From NCBI RefSeq assembly GCF_008386635.1, contig NZ_VUOE01000002.1:1129848-1193847 (forward strand): DNA of 64,000 nt, given 5' to 3'. Numbering within the stretch: position 1 is the first letter of the stretch; each line of letters begins with the position of its first letter. The stretch is from Maribacter flavus. Its GTDB lineage: Bacteria > Bacteroidota > Bacteroidia > Flavobacteriales > Flavobacteriaceae. Below are positions 24,250-33,432 of the stretch, piece after piece. The position numbers and the translations under genes are program-made. A model generated the notes under the pieces. The model ran no database searches. It had not been told where the DNA came from and saw only the letters and a program-made list of their open reading frames with translations.

Positions 24250-26310
24250 CTACAGTACTATTTTTCCTTCCAAATCCAGCAAAAATGCATATTCCTTCGC
24301 AGCTTCCCTAAGTGCCTCGAACCTTCCAGAAGCCCCACCATGACCCGTTTCCATATTGATATCAAAAAATAAAAGGGTATCGTTTTTTTTCAATTCCCTT
24401 AATTTGGCGACCCACTTAGCAGGTTCAAAATATTGGACTTGGGAATCATGCAATCCTGTGGAAACATACAAATTGGGATAATGCTGGGCCTTTACATTGT
24501 CATACGGGGAATAGGATTTCATGTAGTTGTAGTATTCCAAATCATTCGGATTGCCCCATTCGTCGTACTCCCCGGTAGTAAGGGGAATGGAATCATCCAG
24601 CATTGTAGTGACCACATCCACAAAGGGTACGGAAGCAATTACCCCGTTGTAAAGCTCCGGCGCCATATTTATGACCGCCCCCATCAAAAGTCCGCCTGCG
24701 GAACCGCCCATGGCATATAGATGATCTGGACTGGTCATTTGCCTATCAATGAGATATTCGGAACAATCGATAAAATCCGTAAACGTATTCCTCTTTTTTA
24801 AAAGCTTTCCATCCTCATACCACTTCCTCCCCAAATACTCACCACCCCTTACATGGGCAATGGCATAGACAAAACCCCGGTCCAATAAACTCAGGCGTAC
24901 GGTTGAAAAATAGGGGTCGATGGTGTAGCCGTAGGAACCATAGGCATATTGTAAAAGCGGGGTATTCTTGGTTAAAACCGTATCCTTATGGTATACCAAG
25001 GAAATAGGAATTTTTATCCCGTCCCTTGCCGTGGCCCAAAGACGTTCTTCAATATAATTGTCCTTATCGAAACCTCCTCCAAGCACCTCCTGTTCTTTCA
25101 GAACGGTCTCCTCTTTGGTGGCCATATTGAAATCGATTACAGAACTTGGAGTTCTCAATGAGTTATAACTATATCTTAAAATTTGGGTATCAAAATCCCT
25201 ATTGTTGCCCACGTGGGCTGTATAAGTCTCACTTGAAAAAGGCAAGTAATAGGCATCCGAACCGTCCCAACGGACTATCCGAATCTGGTTGAGTCCGTTT
25301 TCCCTTTCGGAAAGGACATAGTAATCCTTGAAAATATCAACATCTTCCAATAGCACATCCTCCCTGTGCGGAATGAACTCTTGCCAATTCCTGGATTCCG
25401 TGCTATCCTCTCCCACCTTCATTAACTTAAAATTGGTAGCACCGTCCTTATTTGTCAGGATATAGAAAGAGTCCCCGTAATGAAAAATGGAATATTCCAC
25501 GCCCCGCTCCCTTGGTGAAAAAATTTTAAGCCCTGCTTCCGGATTTTCCAAGGAGAGCATCTGAAACTCCGAGGTCAAGGTACTATGGGAACCTATTACA
25601 ATATACTTTTTAGATTTTGTCTTGTACACAAAGGTGCTAAAAGTATCATCCTTCTCATGAAACACCAACTCATCCTTTGCTACGGGGGTTCCCAGAACGT
25701 GTTTGTATATTTTATCCGATCTTAGGGTAACCGGTTCCTTCTTGGTATAGTAAAAGGTTTTGTTATCGTTGGACCAAACACCGCCACCTGTGGTATTCTC
25801 TATTTTATCTGGATATATTTCACCTGTCTCGAGGTTCTTTACCTGAAGTGCATATTCCCTTCTTGAAACGGTATCCACACCAAAAATGGCCAAAGTATTA
25901 TTGGGGCTGACCGCGATTCCGCCCAAACTAAAATATTCGAAACCTTCTGCCATCTCGTTCCCATTGAACATGATTTCTTCTTCGGAATCCAAGGTTTCCT
26001 TGAAACGGGAATAAATGGGATATTCACCCCCTACTTCATATCTGGTCTTGTACCAATATTCATCTAGCTTGTAGGGTACGGAGGCATCATCTTCCTTGAT
26101 CCTGGTCTTCATTTCCTTAAAAAGTGCCTCTTGGAAAGCTTTGGTATGCGCCGTCATGGCATTGTAAAAGTCGTTTTCACTTTGCAAATAGGCCAAAACC
26201 TCAGGGTCTTCCCTCTCGTTAAGCCAGTAGTAATTATCGATTCTAACATCGTTATGGGCAACTAATTCCTTAGGTCGTTTTTTGGCTACCGGTGCATTGC
26301 GCTGTGTCAT
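24250..26310 (-). CDS. ptrB: Oligopeptidase B-like S9 family peptidase
   Basis: A 686-residue cytoplasmic serine peptidase of the prolyl oligopeptidase family (S9A, oligopeptidase B group), which cuts short peptides, typically after basic residues. The N-terminus RNAPVAKKRPKELVAHNDVR is the usual opening, residues about 60-400 form the propeller that restricts access, and the C-terminal alpha/beta hydrolase domain contains GGSAGGLLMG (nucleophile), a late GLHDSQVQY segment (Asp) and METGHGGASGR (His). No signal peptide. It lies 72 bases upstream of the synthase gene on the same strand, with a promoter in the gap, so it is probably transcribed independently. Specificity is inferred from family. 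Confidence 0.93.
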   Translation of the reverse strand: MTQRNAPVAKKRPKELVAHNDVRIDNYYWLNEREDPEVLAYLQSENDFYNAMTAHTKAFQEALFKEMKTRIKEDDASVPYKLDEYWYKTRYEVGGEYPIYSRFKETLDSEEEIMFNGNEMAEGFEYFSLGGIAVSPNNTLAIFGVDTVSRREYALQVKNLETGEIYPDKIENTTGGGVWSNDNKTFYYTKKEPVTLRSDKIYKHVLGTPVAKDELVFHEKDDTFSTFVYKTKSKKYIVIGSHSTLTSEFQMLSLENPEAGLKIFSPRERGVEYSIFHYGDSFYILTNKDGATNFKLMKVGEDSTESRNWQEFIPHREDVLLEDVDIFKDYYVLSERENGLNQIRIVRWDGSDAYYLPFSSETYTAHVGNNRDFDTQILRYSYNSLRTPSSVIDFNMATKEETVLKEQEVLGGGFDKDNYIEERLWATARDGIKIPISLVYHKDTVLTKNTPLLQYAYGSYGYTIDPYFSTVRLSLLDRGFVYAIAHVRGGEYLGRKWYEDGKLLKKRNTFTDFIDCSEYLIDRQMTSPDHLYAMGGSAGGLLMGAVINMAPELYNGVIASVPFVDVVTTMLDDSIPLTTGEYDEWGNPNDLEYYNYMKSYSPYDNVKAQHYPNLYVSTGLHDSQVQYFEPAKWVAKLRELKKNDTLLFFDINMETGHGGASGRFEALREAAKEYAFLLDLEGKIVL

Positions 26311-26340
26311 TCTGTTCTCTTTTCAATTTGAAGATGGTCG

Positions 26341-26348
26341 CAAAAATA
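26341..26348 (-). promoter_or_regulatory. Candidate -7 box for ptrB
   Basis: The minus strand reads TATTTTTG, matching TAnnTTTG, 30 bases before the ATG at 26310. No -33 element at the usual distance. Confidence 0.4.
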
Positions 26349-26418
26349 GAACTTATTATTTGGAGCGTTTCTGTATGTTAGGCCGATTTTGGATCCGCAA
26401 CGAATATGAACATTTTAG

Positions 26419-26426
26419 TACCTTTG
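26419..26426 (+). promoter_or_regulatory. Candidate -7 box for ybaB
   Basis: TACCTTTG matches TAnnTTTG and ends 29 bases before the ATG. A TTTG exists but 27 bases upstream, longer than usual. Confidence 0.45.
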
Positions 26427-26455
26427 AAATATAAACGAAAACAAAAAAATCAGCT

Positions 26456-26782
26456 ATGTTCGGAGATTTGATGGGTATGATGGGCAAACTAAAGGAAACC
26501 CAAAAAAAAGTGGAAGAGACCAAAAAGCGGATGGACACGGTCCTTATCGATGAAAAATCTTCCGATGGGTCCGTTTCCGTAACTATCACCGCCAATAAGG
26601 AAATAAAAAAAATCGAAATTTCAGAAGAACTTTTGTCCGACAAGGAGCAGTTGGAGGATTTTCTAATCTTAACCCTGAACAAGGCCATTAAAAGGGCGAC
26701 GAGCATAAACGAAACCGAATTGGCGGCTGTTGCCAAGGAAGGAATGCCCAATATTCCAGGAATGGATTCTTTGTTCAAGTAA
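26456..26782 (+). CDS. ybaB: YbaB/EbfC-type nucleoid-associated protein
   Basis: A 108-residue small protein with the YbaB/EbfC pattern: an N-terminal helix rich in Met, Gly and Lys ([20 protein letters not shown]), a central beta region with [19 protein letters not shown] and an acidic helical C-terminus ending PGMDSLF. Family members form tweezer-like dimers that bind DNA without strong sequence preference. In most bacteria this gene sits by dnaX/recR, but not here. It is preceded by its own -7 box and stands alone. Confidence 0.88.
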   Translation: MFGDLMGMMGKLKETQKKVEETKKRMDTVLIDEKSSDGSVSVTITANKEIKKIEISEELLSDKEQLEDFLILTLNKAIKRATSINETELAAVAKEGMPNIPGMDSLFK

Positions 26783-26930
26783 ACTACTGTTTGGCAGGCC
26801 TACATGGCACTCCCAAGAAATAGAGTTGTGATATCTAGACAAGACTTATCGTTGAACCTTATGGCGATGGCTTGAAAGTTTTCCAGTCCCTATTCTTTGA
26901 AATTACCTATCTTTAAAAGAAAGAATTGGT

Positions 26931-27233
26931 ATGATCGAGGTTAAAAACAAGGATGATGAATTTTACCAGTTTGTGGTAAAATCTGCCACTGGAAAAGTGC
27001 TTTTGGAAAGTGTGGAATTCAAGGATTCCAAATCCTTGGAGCACACGCTTAACGAACTAAAGAATGTCAACCTTCCAACCAAAAGGTTTGAACGCAAAAC
27101 GAATTTCGAGGGTAAATTTCTTTTCAATCTAAAAAACGATGAAGGAACCGTAATTGGTAGTAGTGGTTTTTACAACTCCGAAGCCGGTATGGAAAACGGC
27201 ATCAAAAATCTACGAAACATCCTGGAACCGTAA
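26931..27233 (+). CDS. YegP/DUF1508 family protein
   Basis: A 100-residue cytoplasmic protein with two repeats of the DUF1508 pattern: FYQFVVKSATGKVLLESVEF followed by a helix, and then FLFNLKNDEGTVIGSSGFY followed by GMENGIKNLR. These tandem beta-beta-alpha repeats bind no known ligand; the family is common but poorly studied. It lies downstream of ybaB on the same strand, but the 148-base gap suggests separate transcription. It is convergent with threonine aldolase (20-base gap). Confidence 0.85.
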   Translation: MIEVKNKDDEFYQFVVKSATGKVLLESVEFKDSKSLEHTLNELKNVNLPTKRFERKTNFEGKFLFNLKNDEGTVIGSSGFYNSEAGMENGIKNLRNILEP

Positions 27234-27253
27234 AAGGGCCAATTTTAGATAAC

Positions 27254-28276
27254 CTAGAAACGCCGTAAGGTTTCCAAAAAATAGTCGTGCATTTCATTGG
27301 TATAATCCATGTGCGTTACCATACGCAACTTTCCCTGCCCCATGCTTATGATATGGATATCCTTTTCCTGCAATTTGGAGTTGAAGTGGGCACTGGACAT
27401 AAAATCCTCCTCAATTTCAAAAATGATGATGTTGGTTTCTATGGGTTCCACTTTCTTTATAAAGGACAGCTTCGTTAGTTCCTCACCAATTTCTGCCGCC
27501 TTTTGATGATCCTCTGAGAGTCGGTCAATATGATGGTCCAAAGCATAGATTCCCGCGGCGGCCAAAAATCCCGACTGGCGCATGCCCCCACCCAATATTT
27601 TTCGTATCCTTAAGGCATGGTAAATATGTTCCTTACTTCCCAGAAGTACGGAACCCACCGGACATCCCAAGCCTTTGCTCAAACACACACTGATGGTTTC
27701 AAAGAGGCCACCATACTGTTCTGGCGATTCATGTTGAGCCACCAAGGCGTTCCATAATCGGGCGCCATCCAAATGATAATGCAAACCGTGCTTTTCGCAT
27801 ACCGCCTTTATCTTCTTCAATTCCTCAATATCCCAACAGGCACCACCCCCTTTGTTCGTCGTGTTTTCAATACATACCAAGGAAGTCAACGGACTGTGAT
27901 AAAAATCCGGCGGATTTATGGCCGATTCTACTTGTGCCGCCGTAACCATGCCCCGGTGTCCATCCAAGAGCCGACAGGAAACGCCGCTGTTAAAACTCAC
28001 CCCTCCCCCTTCATAATTAAAAACATGGGCATATTTATCACAGATCAATTGCTCCCCGGGTTGGGTATGCAATTTTATGGCGGTCTGATTGGTCATGGTA
28101 CCGCTCGGGAAGAAAAGGGCGGCCTCCATCCCGAACATTTTAGCCAATTTCTCCTCCAAAGCATTAACTGAAGGGTCATTTTTGAACACATCGTCCCCAA
28201 CTTGGGCAGACATCATGGCATCCAGCATACCAGCGGTAGGTTTGGTGACCGTATCACTTATCAAATTTATTGTCAT
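27254..28276 (-). CDS. ltaE: Low-specificity L-threonine aldolase (GntG-like PLP enzyme)
   Basis: A 340-residue fold-type I PLP enzyme that splits L-threonine or L-allo-threonine into glycine and acetaldehyde. The N-terminus NLISDTVTKPTAGM is diagnostic, HLDGARLWNA carries the PLP-binding Asp and Arg, and SVCLSKGLGCPVGSVL holds the Schiff-base lysine. Length matches the family. It is 19 bases downstream of the metalloprotease gene on the same strand, so it is probably its operon partner, although no functional link is evident. Confidence 0.92.
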   Translation of the reverse strand: MTINLISDTVTKPTAGMLDAMMSAQVGDDVFKNDPSVNALEEKLAKMFGMEAALFFPSGTMTNQTAIKLHTQPGEQLICDKYAHVFNYEGGGVSFNSGVSCRLLDGHRGMVTAAQVESAINPPDFYHSPLTSLVCIENTTNKGGGACWDIEELKKIKAVCEKHGLHYHLDGARLWNALVAQHESPEQYGGLFETISVCLSKGLGCPVGSVLLGSKEHIYHALRIRKILGGGMRQSGFLAAAGIYALDHHIDRLSEDHQKAAEIGEELTKLSFIKKVEPIETNIIIFEIEEDFMSSAHFNSKLQEKDIHIISMGQGKLRMVTHMDYTNEMHDYFLETLRRF

Positions 28277-28295
28277 TACAGGAAGCTACTTTGAA

Positions 28296-30695
28296 TTAAT
28301 GAAAACAATCCATGCCAATGGGCGAACCATCCGGAATCTTTGGCGCAGCGACAACTTTAAATTCATCTGGGTGTTCGTAAAAATCAGTAATCCTACGGCT
28401 AATTTCCCCTTTGATAGCCGCATTTTCCATATTCATGGTATTCAATTTTTTGAGCTGCATGTTGGCAATCGCATTTACCTGTGGATGGACGGCATCACTC
28501 GCTGCCAAGTTCATCAGATGAAATAGCACCCTAAAATTGATATTTTGCTGAACCTCATTGCTATAGGGATTTTTCAGGTTCCTTCCAAAGGTATTGGAAA
28601 CCACTTCGGCCAATACCTCTTCCAATCCAAGATTGTTTGGGTCCAACGCCTTTTGTTGGATCAATCTGGAAGCCCTTTCCGGATGCAGCAATAGTCCAAG
28701 GGTCATATCGGCGGCCGTTTCTGGAGCGGAAAGTGCGTCAAAGGTGACGCCCGTCTTGCCGTTAAAGGATTCCCGGGTACTTCCAAAACCAATGGCCCTG
28801 GGAGGGAACAAACTCAATTTCTCCTTTGGGATTGCAATTTCATCGGCATCCAAGGTCCTTAAAATTGCCTCTAAGGTTTGTTCCTGAGTTCGCTTATCTA
28901 CAGGGGCAACGGTCAATTGGCCATCCCCCTTTACGGTATAGTTATAATCCAAACCGCCTATAATCTTTGTTGCCGCTTCTGTTTGATACCGATGGAAAAA
29001 ATATAAGGGTGCAAACACATCTTCCAAAACGGAATTGGCCTCATTGGTGCGGATATTGTCTATAGAGAAGTTTGCAATAGCGGTCTCCCTGATCTTCAAC
29101 ATATCCAACAATTCATCGCTGATGGACTTTCCGTTGTCCCAAAGGTGAGCAAATACATGGGCCCCGCCTTGTGGACGCGCATCTTGATCGGATATGTACC
29201 GTAGACCATCCGAAGTTGCTTTTTCCAAAATTTCGTTCAACGCTTCCCGCTCGTTGGTACCTTTGGGAAAATCGCTGTAGGCATAGGCCACGATTACCTT
29301 GTCCCATTCCCCGATGCCCGTATCATACGCATTGGAAAAATCGATTTCACCATTTTTGACCGAAAACTGGGGATGTGGATAATCCATCACTGAAGCCCTT
29401 CCATTGGTGCTGGCGGCAAAGTTGTGCGAAAAGCCCAAAGTATGCCCTATTTCGTGTGCCGATAACTGACGGATTCTCGCCAAGGCCAAATCCAACATAG
29501 GCAGGTAATTATCGTCCCTTTCCTCAAAAGGCTTGTTCATCAAAGCCTGTGCTATCAAAAAATCCTGACGGATCCGTAAACTTCCCAAACTAACATGTCC
29601 TTTAATTATTTCACCGGTTCTGGGATCCGCTACGCTGGAACCATAGCTCCATCCCCTAGTAGATCTGTGCACCCATTGAATGACATTATAGCGAACATCC
29701 AAGGGATCCGCATCGTCCGGCAACATTTTTACCTGAAAAGCATCCTTATACCCAATGGCCTCAAATGCTTGGTTCCACCACCTGCCACCTTCCAAAAGGG
29801 CACTACGAACAGGTTCCGGGGTTCCGTTATCCAAATAATAGATTATAGGTTCTACCGCTTCACTGACCTCGGCATCGGGGTTTTTCTTTTCCAACCGATG
29901 CCTAGGGATAAACCTTTTTATCAAGGACTCCTCAACGGGAGTCGCATAATCGTAATAGGAAAAGGGATAGGCCCCTGACCTGGGGTCGAACTCGCGCTTT
30001 TCAAAATTGTCATCGGGGAGTTCCACAAATGAATGATGCTGGGCCACGGTAATCAATCCGGGGTTGGGCACCACACTTCTCACATAGCTTCCTTTGGGAC
30101 TTCCCTTAAAGGTTAGGGTAATATCAAATTCAATATTTTTTGGAAAGGCCTTGGTGCGGTCCATCGCCATGGCACTTTTTTCCTTGTCCAGCGTATAACT
30201 TCCCTGATCGGTGCTTTGGAGTCTTTCCGTAACACCATGGGTATCCTGCACTAAAAACCCCGATATATCTATAATATATTTCCCATCTTTTTCCTCTTCA
30301 ATGGGAAAACCATATAAAATGGATTTTGCAAAGGCCTGCTCCACGGATTTCTTTTCAAGGGCATTGTCCGTCAAGGCCCTAAACTTTAAATTAGGCTGTA
30401 CCAAAAGGAGCTTGTTTCCGGCCTTCCTAAAAAAGACTACTTGTTCATTTCCCAATTGCCCCCTGTCCAAGCCAATATCATTGCTTCCGATGCCACTGCT
30501 TAAGGAAGAAACATATAGAAACTCCTTTTCCAATTGGGGTACCTCTAGATAAATTTTGTCGGTTTTGGAATCGTAATAGAAATCGAAAAGGCCTTCAAAC
30601 TTTTGGAAATCCTTCTTTTTCTCTGAAAACTGACCAAAAACCGGTGATAGGGATAGTATGGCCAAAAACAGCCATAACGGGGATGCATTTTTCAT
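28296..30695 (-). CDS. Large exported zinc metalloprotease (met-zincin, DUF5117/DUF4953 type)
   Basis: A 799-residue protein with an N-terminal signal peptide (to about residue 21, cleavage before QFSEKK). The zinc motif HEIGHTLGFSHN starts near residue 414 and the Met-turn ASVMDYP follows some 20 residues later, identifying a met-zincin. The N-terminal half (residues 40-300) matches the propeptide-like DUF5118/DUF5117 pattern and the C-terminal half DUF4953. Large exported zinc peptidases of this type are numerous in marine Bacteroidota and thought to degrade extracellular protein. The substrate is unknown. Zinc binding should be intact: three His/Glu residues are all present. Its stop is close to the ltaE start. 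Confidence 0.88.
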   Translation of the reverse strand: MKNASPLWLFLAILSLSPVFGQFSEKKKDFQKFEGLFDFYYDSKTDKIYLEVPQLEKEFLYVSSLSSGIGSNDIGLDRGQLGNEQVVFFRKAGNKLLLVQPNLKFRALTDNALEKKSVEQAFAKSILYGFPIEEEKDGKYIIDISGFLVQDTHGVTERLQSTDQGSYTLDKEKSAMAMDRTKAFPKNIEFDITLTFKGSPKGSYVRSVVPNPGLITVAQHHSFVELPDDNFEKREFDPRSGAYPFSYYDYATPVEESLIKRFIPRHRLEKKNPDAEVSEAVEPIIYYLDNGTPEPVRSALLEGGRWWNQAFEAIGYKDAFQVKMLPDDADPLDVRYNVIQWVHRSTRGWSYGSSVADPRTGEIIKGHVSLGSLRIRQDFLIAQALMNKPFEERDDNYLPMLDLALARIRQLSAHEIGHTLGFSHNFAASTNGRASVMDYPHPQFSVKNGEIDFSNAYDTGIGEWDKVIVAYAYSDFPKGTNEREALNEILEKATSDGLRYISDQDARPQGGAHVFAHLWDNGKSISDELLDMLKIRETAIANFSIDNIRTNEANSVLEDVFAPLYFFHRYQTEAATKIIGGLDYNYTVKGDGQLTVAPVDKRTQEQTLEAILRTLDADEIAIPKEKLSLFPPRAIGFGSTRESFNGKTGVTFDALSAPETAADMTLGLLLHPERASRLIQQKALDPNNLGLEEVLAEVVSNTFGRNLKNPYSNEVQQNINFRVLFHLMNLAASDAVHPQVNAIANMQLKKLNTMNMENAAIKGEISRRITDFYEHPDEFKVVAAPKIPDGSPIGMDCFH

Positions 30696-30967
30696 TTATT
30701 AATGGGTATTGATTCTTAAAAATTACTGTTTACATCCAATAAGTCGCAAATGAATACGTGAAAAAAGCATCTTGGATGTTTGGTTTCAAAATTTAGTTAG
30801 GAGTTAAAAATAGATAATTTACGGCTAAATTCTTAACCGATGGTGTCCTAATTGGAGAAACACGTTTTTAAACAAAAAAGTCGCAGGATTTTTATAGAAA
30901 AGTAAATTTAAGCACCCTATTTATGTTGAAATACTAAGCGTTTTTTCTATAAAATTTTTTACCTTTT

Positions 30968-32446
30968 ATGAAAACAAATTGTATGTCTAACGTTGAGAAC
31001 CAAATTTTTTCCTCCTATCAGAGAAACCCTGATTTATATGACGAAATTTACGATAGCAAAGGAAACATAAAGGATATCTATCAAAAGCTTTTTGATATTT
31101 ATGGCGGGCATTCCATCCAGGATTATATCAACCTTAACTCCAAGGCCAAAGCATCTTTTTTCAATCAGGGAATAACCTTTCAGGTATATGGTGAGGACAA
31201 TGTTCAGGAAAAGATTTTTCCCTTCGACCTATTCCCAAGAATTATCGACCCGGAGGAGTGGGACATCATTGAAAGGGGATCAATTCAAAGAGCCAAGGCA
31301 TTGAACCTTTTTCTGTGGGACATTTACCACGATAAGAATATATTAAAGGATAAGGTCGTTCCCTTGGAACTCATTACGTCTTCGGCCAATTACTTGGATC
31401 AAATGAACGGGCTCAATCCACCCGGTGGCATTTACAATCATATATCGGGAACCGATATCATTAAACACAAAGATGGCCAGTATTATGTTTTGGAGGACAA
31501 TATTAGATGTCCGTCCGGAGTGAGCTACGTAATCTGCAACCGCACGGCCCTGAAACGGGCCCTCTTTGGGGTTTTTAACCATTACCAGACCTATACGGTT
31601 ACGGACTACGCAGAAAACCTTTTGGAGCAATTGGAATCCGTAAAACCAAAAGGTGTAGATATCCCAAATTGCGTTGTAATTACCCCGGGCATGTATAATT
31701 CCGCTTTTTATGAACATTCCTACTTGGCAAAGACCATGGGGGTCGAACTTGTAGAAGGACGTGACCTGTTCGTGGAAAACGATTTTGTGTACATGAAAAC
31801 CATCAAGGGACCTGAAAAAGTGGATGTCATCTACAGGCGAATTGACGATGCTTTTTTGGATCCATTGGAGTTTAGGCCGGATTCCGCTTTGGGCGTACCG
31901 GGCCTATTCGCCGCTTACAAAAAAGGGAACGTAACACTTGCAAACGCACCTGGCACGGGAGTCGCCGATGATAAAGCGGTTTATACCTATATGCCGGACA
32001 TCATTAAATATTACCTGAAAGAGGAACCCATCCTAAACAATGTGCATACCTATCATTGTAGCAGACCGGACGAGTTGCAATATGTATTGGAAAATATAAA
32101 GGACCTGGTCGTAAAACCTGTGGACGAAGCAGGTGGTTATGGTATCTCCATAGGCAACAGGCTTACCCAACAGGAAATTGAGGAAGTACGAAAACAGGTA
32201 AAGGAAAATCCAAGAAAATATGTCGCCCAGCCCATCATGTCACTTTCCGTACATCCCACCTATATCGATGATTCCGAATCTTTTGAACAGCGTCATGTAG
32301 ATCTAAGAACGTTTACCATTCTAGGCAAGGACAAGGAGTTCGTTTTAAAAGGCGGATTGACCCGCGTGGCGTTGAAAAAAGGAAATTTAATCGTGAACTC
32401 ATCCCAAGGCGGCGGGTCAAAAGACACTTGGGTCTTAAAAAAATAA
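30968..32446 (+). CDS. Circularly permuted type 2 ATP-grasp protein
   Basis: A 492-residue cytoplasmic ATP-grasp protein of the DUF404/DUF407 (circularly permuted) family. Characteristic stretches include an early VYGEDNVQEKIFPFD, the DGQYYVLEDNIRCPSGVSYV segment and LVVKPVDEAGGYGISIG, the ATP-grasp lysine/glycine loop. Family members are usually found with an alpha-E protein and a transglutaminase-like protein, exactly as here. Peptide or peptidoglycan-like amide ligation has been proposed but the product is not known. A near-consensus -7 box TACCTTTT abuts this ATG, so the ATG at 30983 (Met6) may be the true start. Confidence 0.9.
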   Translation: MKTNCMSNVENQIFSSYQRNPDLYDEIYDSKGNIKDIYQKLFDIYGGHSIQDYINLNSKAKASFFNQGITFQVYGEDNVQEKIFPFDLFPRIIDPEEWDIIERGSIQRAKALNLFLWDIYHDKNILKDKVVPLELITSSANYLDQMNGLNPPGGIYNHISGTDIIKHKDGQYYVLEDNIRCPSGVSYVICNRTALKRALFGVFNHYQTYTVTDYAENLLEQLESVKPKGVDIPNCVVITPGMYNSAFYEHSYLAKTMGVELVEGRDLFVENDFVYMKTIKGPEKVDVIYRRIDDAFLDPLEFRPDSALGVPGLFAAYKKGNVTLANAPGTGVADDKAVYTYMPDIIKYYLKEEPILNNVHTYHCSRPDELQYVLENIKDLVVKPVDEAGGYGISIGNRLTQQEIEEVRKQVKENPRKYVAQPIMSLSVHPTYIDDSESFEQRHVDLRTFTILGKDKEFVLKGGLTRVALKKGNLIVNSSQGGGSKDTWVLKK

Positions 32447-32453
32447 ATACTAC

Positions 32454-33401
32454 ATGTTAGCAAGAGTAGCCAATAATCTTTTCTGGATGGGACGATACAT
32501 TGAACGTTCCGAGCACATTGCGCGTTATATGAACGTCAATTATTTTTCGTCCCTGGACGCACCAAACCAAATTTCCCAGGACAGACAGTTTGTTCTTAGG
32601 TCGATGTTGTTTATGGTTGGGGAACCTGATAAGGATTCCAATGGAACACTGGTGGAGGAAGAGGTATTGTTCAAAATTGGCGTGGACCCCAGTTTTGTAT
32701 CGTCCATTTTGAACAATGTAAAATATGCCAGGGAAAATGCCAACAGTGCACGGGACCTTATTTCTACGGAACTCTATGAATCCATCAACAAATTCTACCA
32801 TTTTGTCCTAAATTATCCCAAAGAGGTTTTCGTAAGAAGCGGGCTCCATGATTTCACGACCAATGTGACGGAAATGAGCGCTATACTTAGGGGTAAAATT
32901 AGAGGTACGCTATTGCACGATTCCGTTTATGCCATCATCATGATGGGCGTAAATATTGAAAGGGCGACACAGATTACCCGTATGATCAATTCCAAATATA
33001 ACGACGCATTATTGTCTCAGAGCGATTTTGAGGATGGTTTTCGGAAAAGTTTTGAATGGACCACACTACTGAAATGTGCGGAGTCCTATGACATGATGCG
33101 CAGGTACTATAAAAAACCGCCTACTAGCATATCCACCTTGGAATTCCTCATTTTGAACCCCAATTGCCCAAGGTCCGTCATGAATGCCCTGAACCAGTTT
33201 TACGAGCATGTGAAAATTCTAAACCCAGAAAGAAAATACAATAAGGAATCCACAGCGTTTCTGATTGGCCGCGTTCGATCCGAATATGAATTCAAATACA
33301 TAGAGGAAATTGAAAAGGATATAAAATCCTTTATAGAAAGTATTCTCAAAAGTCTGGAGGAAATCAGCAATAAGGTAGACGAAGAGTTTTTCAACTATTA
33401 A
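32454..33401 (+). CDS. Alpha-E domain protein (DUF403)
   Basis: A 315-residue alpha-helical protein that begins MLARVANNLFWMGRYIER, the diagnostic start of the alpha-E/DUF403 family. It follows the ATP-grasp gene after a 7-base gap and precedes the transglutaminase-like gene by 31 bases, forming the conserved three-gene cluster found in many bacteria. No catalytic motif is recognised; the helical E-rich body may be a partner or scaffold of the ATP-grasp enzyme. The reaction of this complex is unproven. Confidence 0.92.
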   Translation: MLARVANNLFWMGRYIERSEHIARYMNVNYFSSLDAPNQISQDRQFVLRSMLFMVGEPDKDSNGTLVEEEVLFKIGVDPSFVSSILNNVKYARENANSARDLISTELYESINKFYHFVLNYPKEVFVRSGLHDFTTNVTEMSAILRGKIRGTLLHDSVYAIIMMGVNIERATQITRMINSKYNDALLSQSDFEDGFRKSFEWTTLLKCAESYDMMRRYYKKPPTSISTLEFLILNPNCPRSVMNALNQFYEHVKILNPERKYNKESTAFLIGRVRSEYEFKYIEEIEKDIKSFIESILKSLEEISNKVDEEFFNY

Positions 33402-33432
33402 TGTCTACAAATAGGCTATTTTTACATCCAAG

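Noticed and set aside
26356-26778. 140-residue frame opposite ybaB
   Set aside because: It is antisense over the whole ybaB gene and low-complexity Ser/Phe-rich, a shadow frame.
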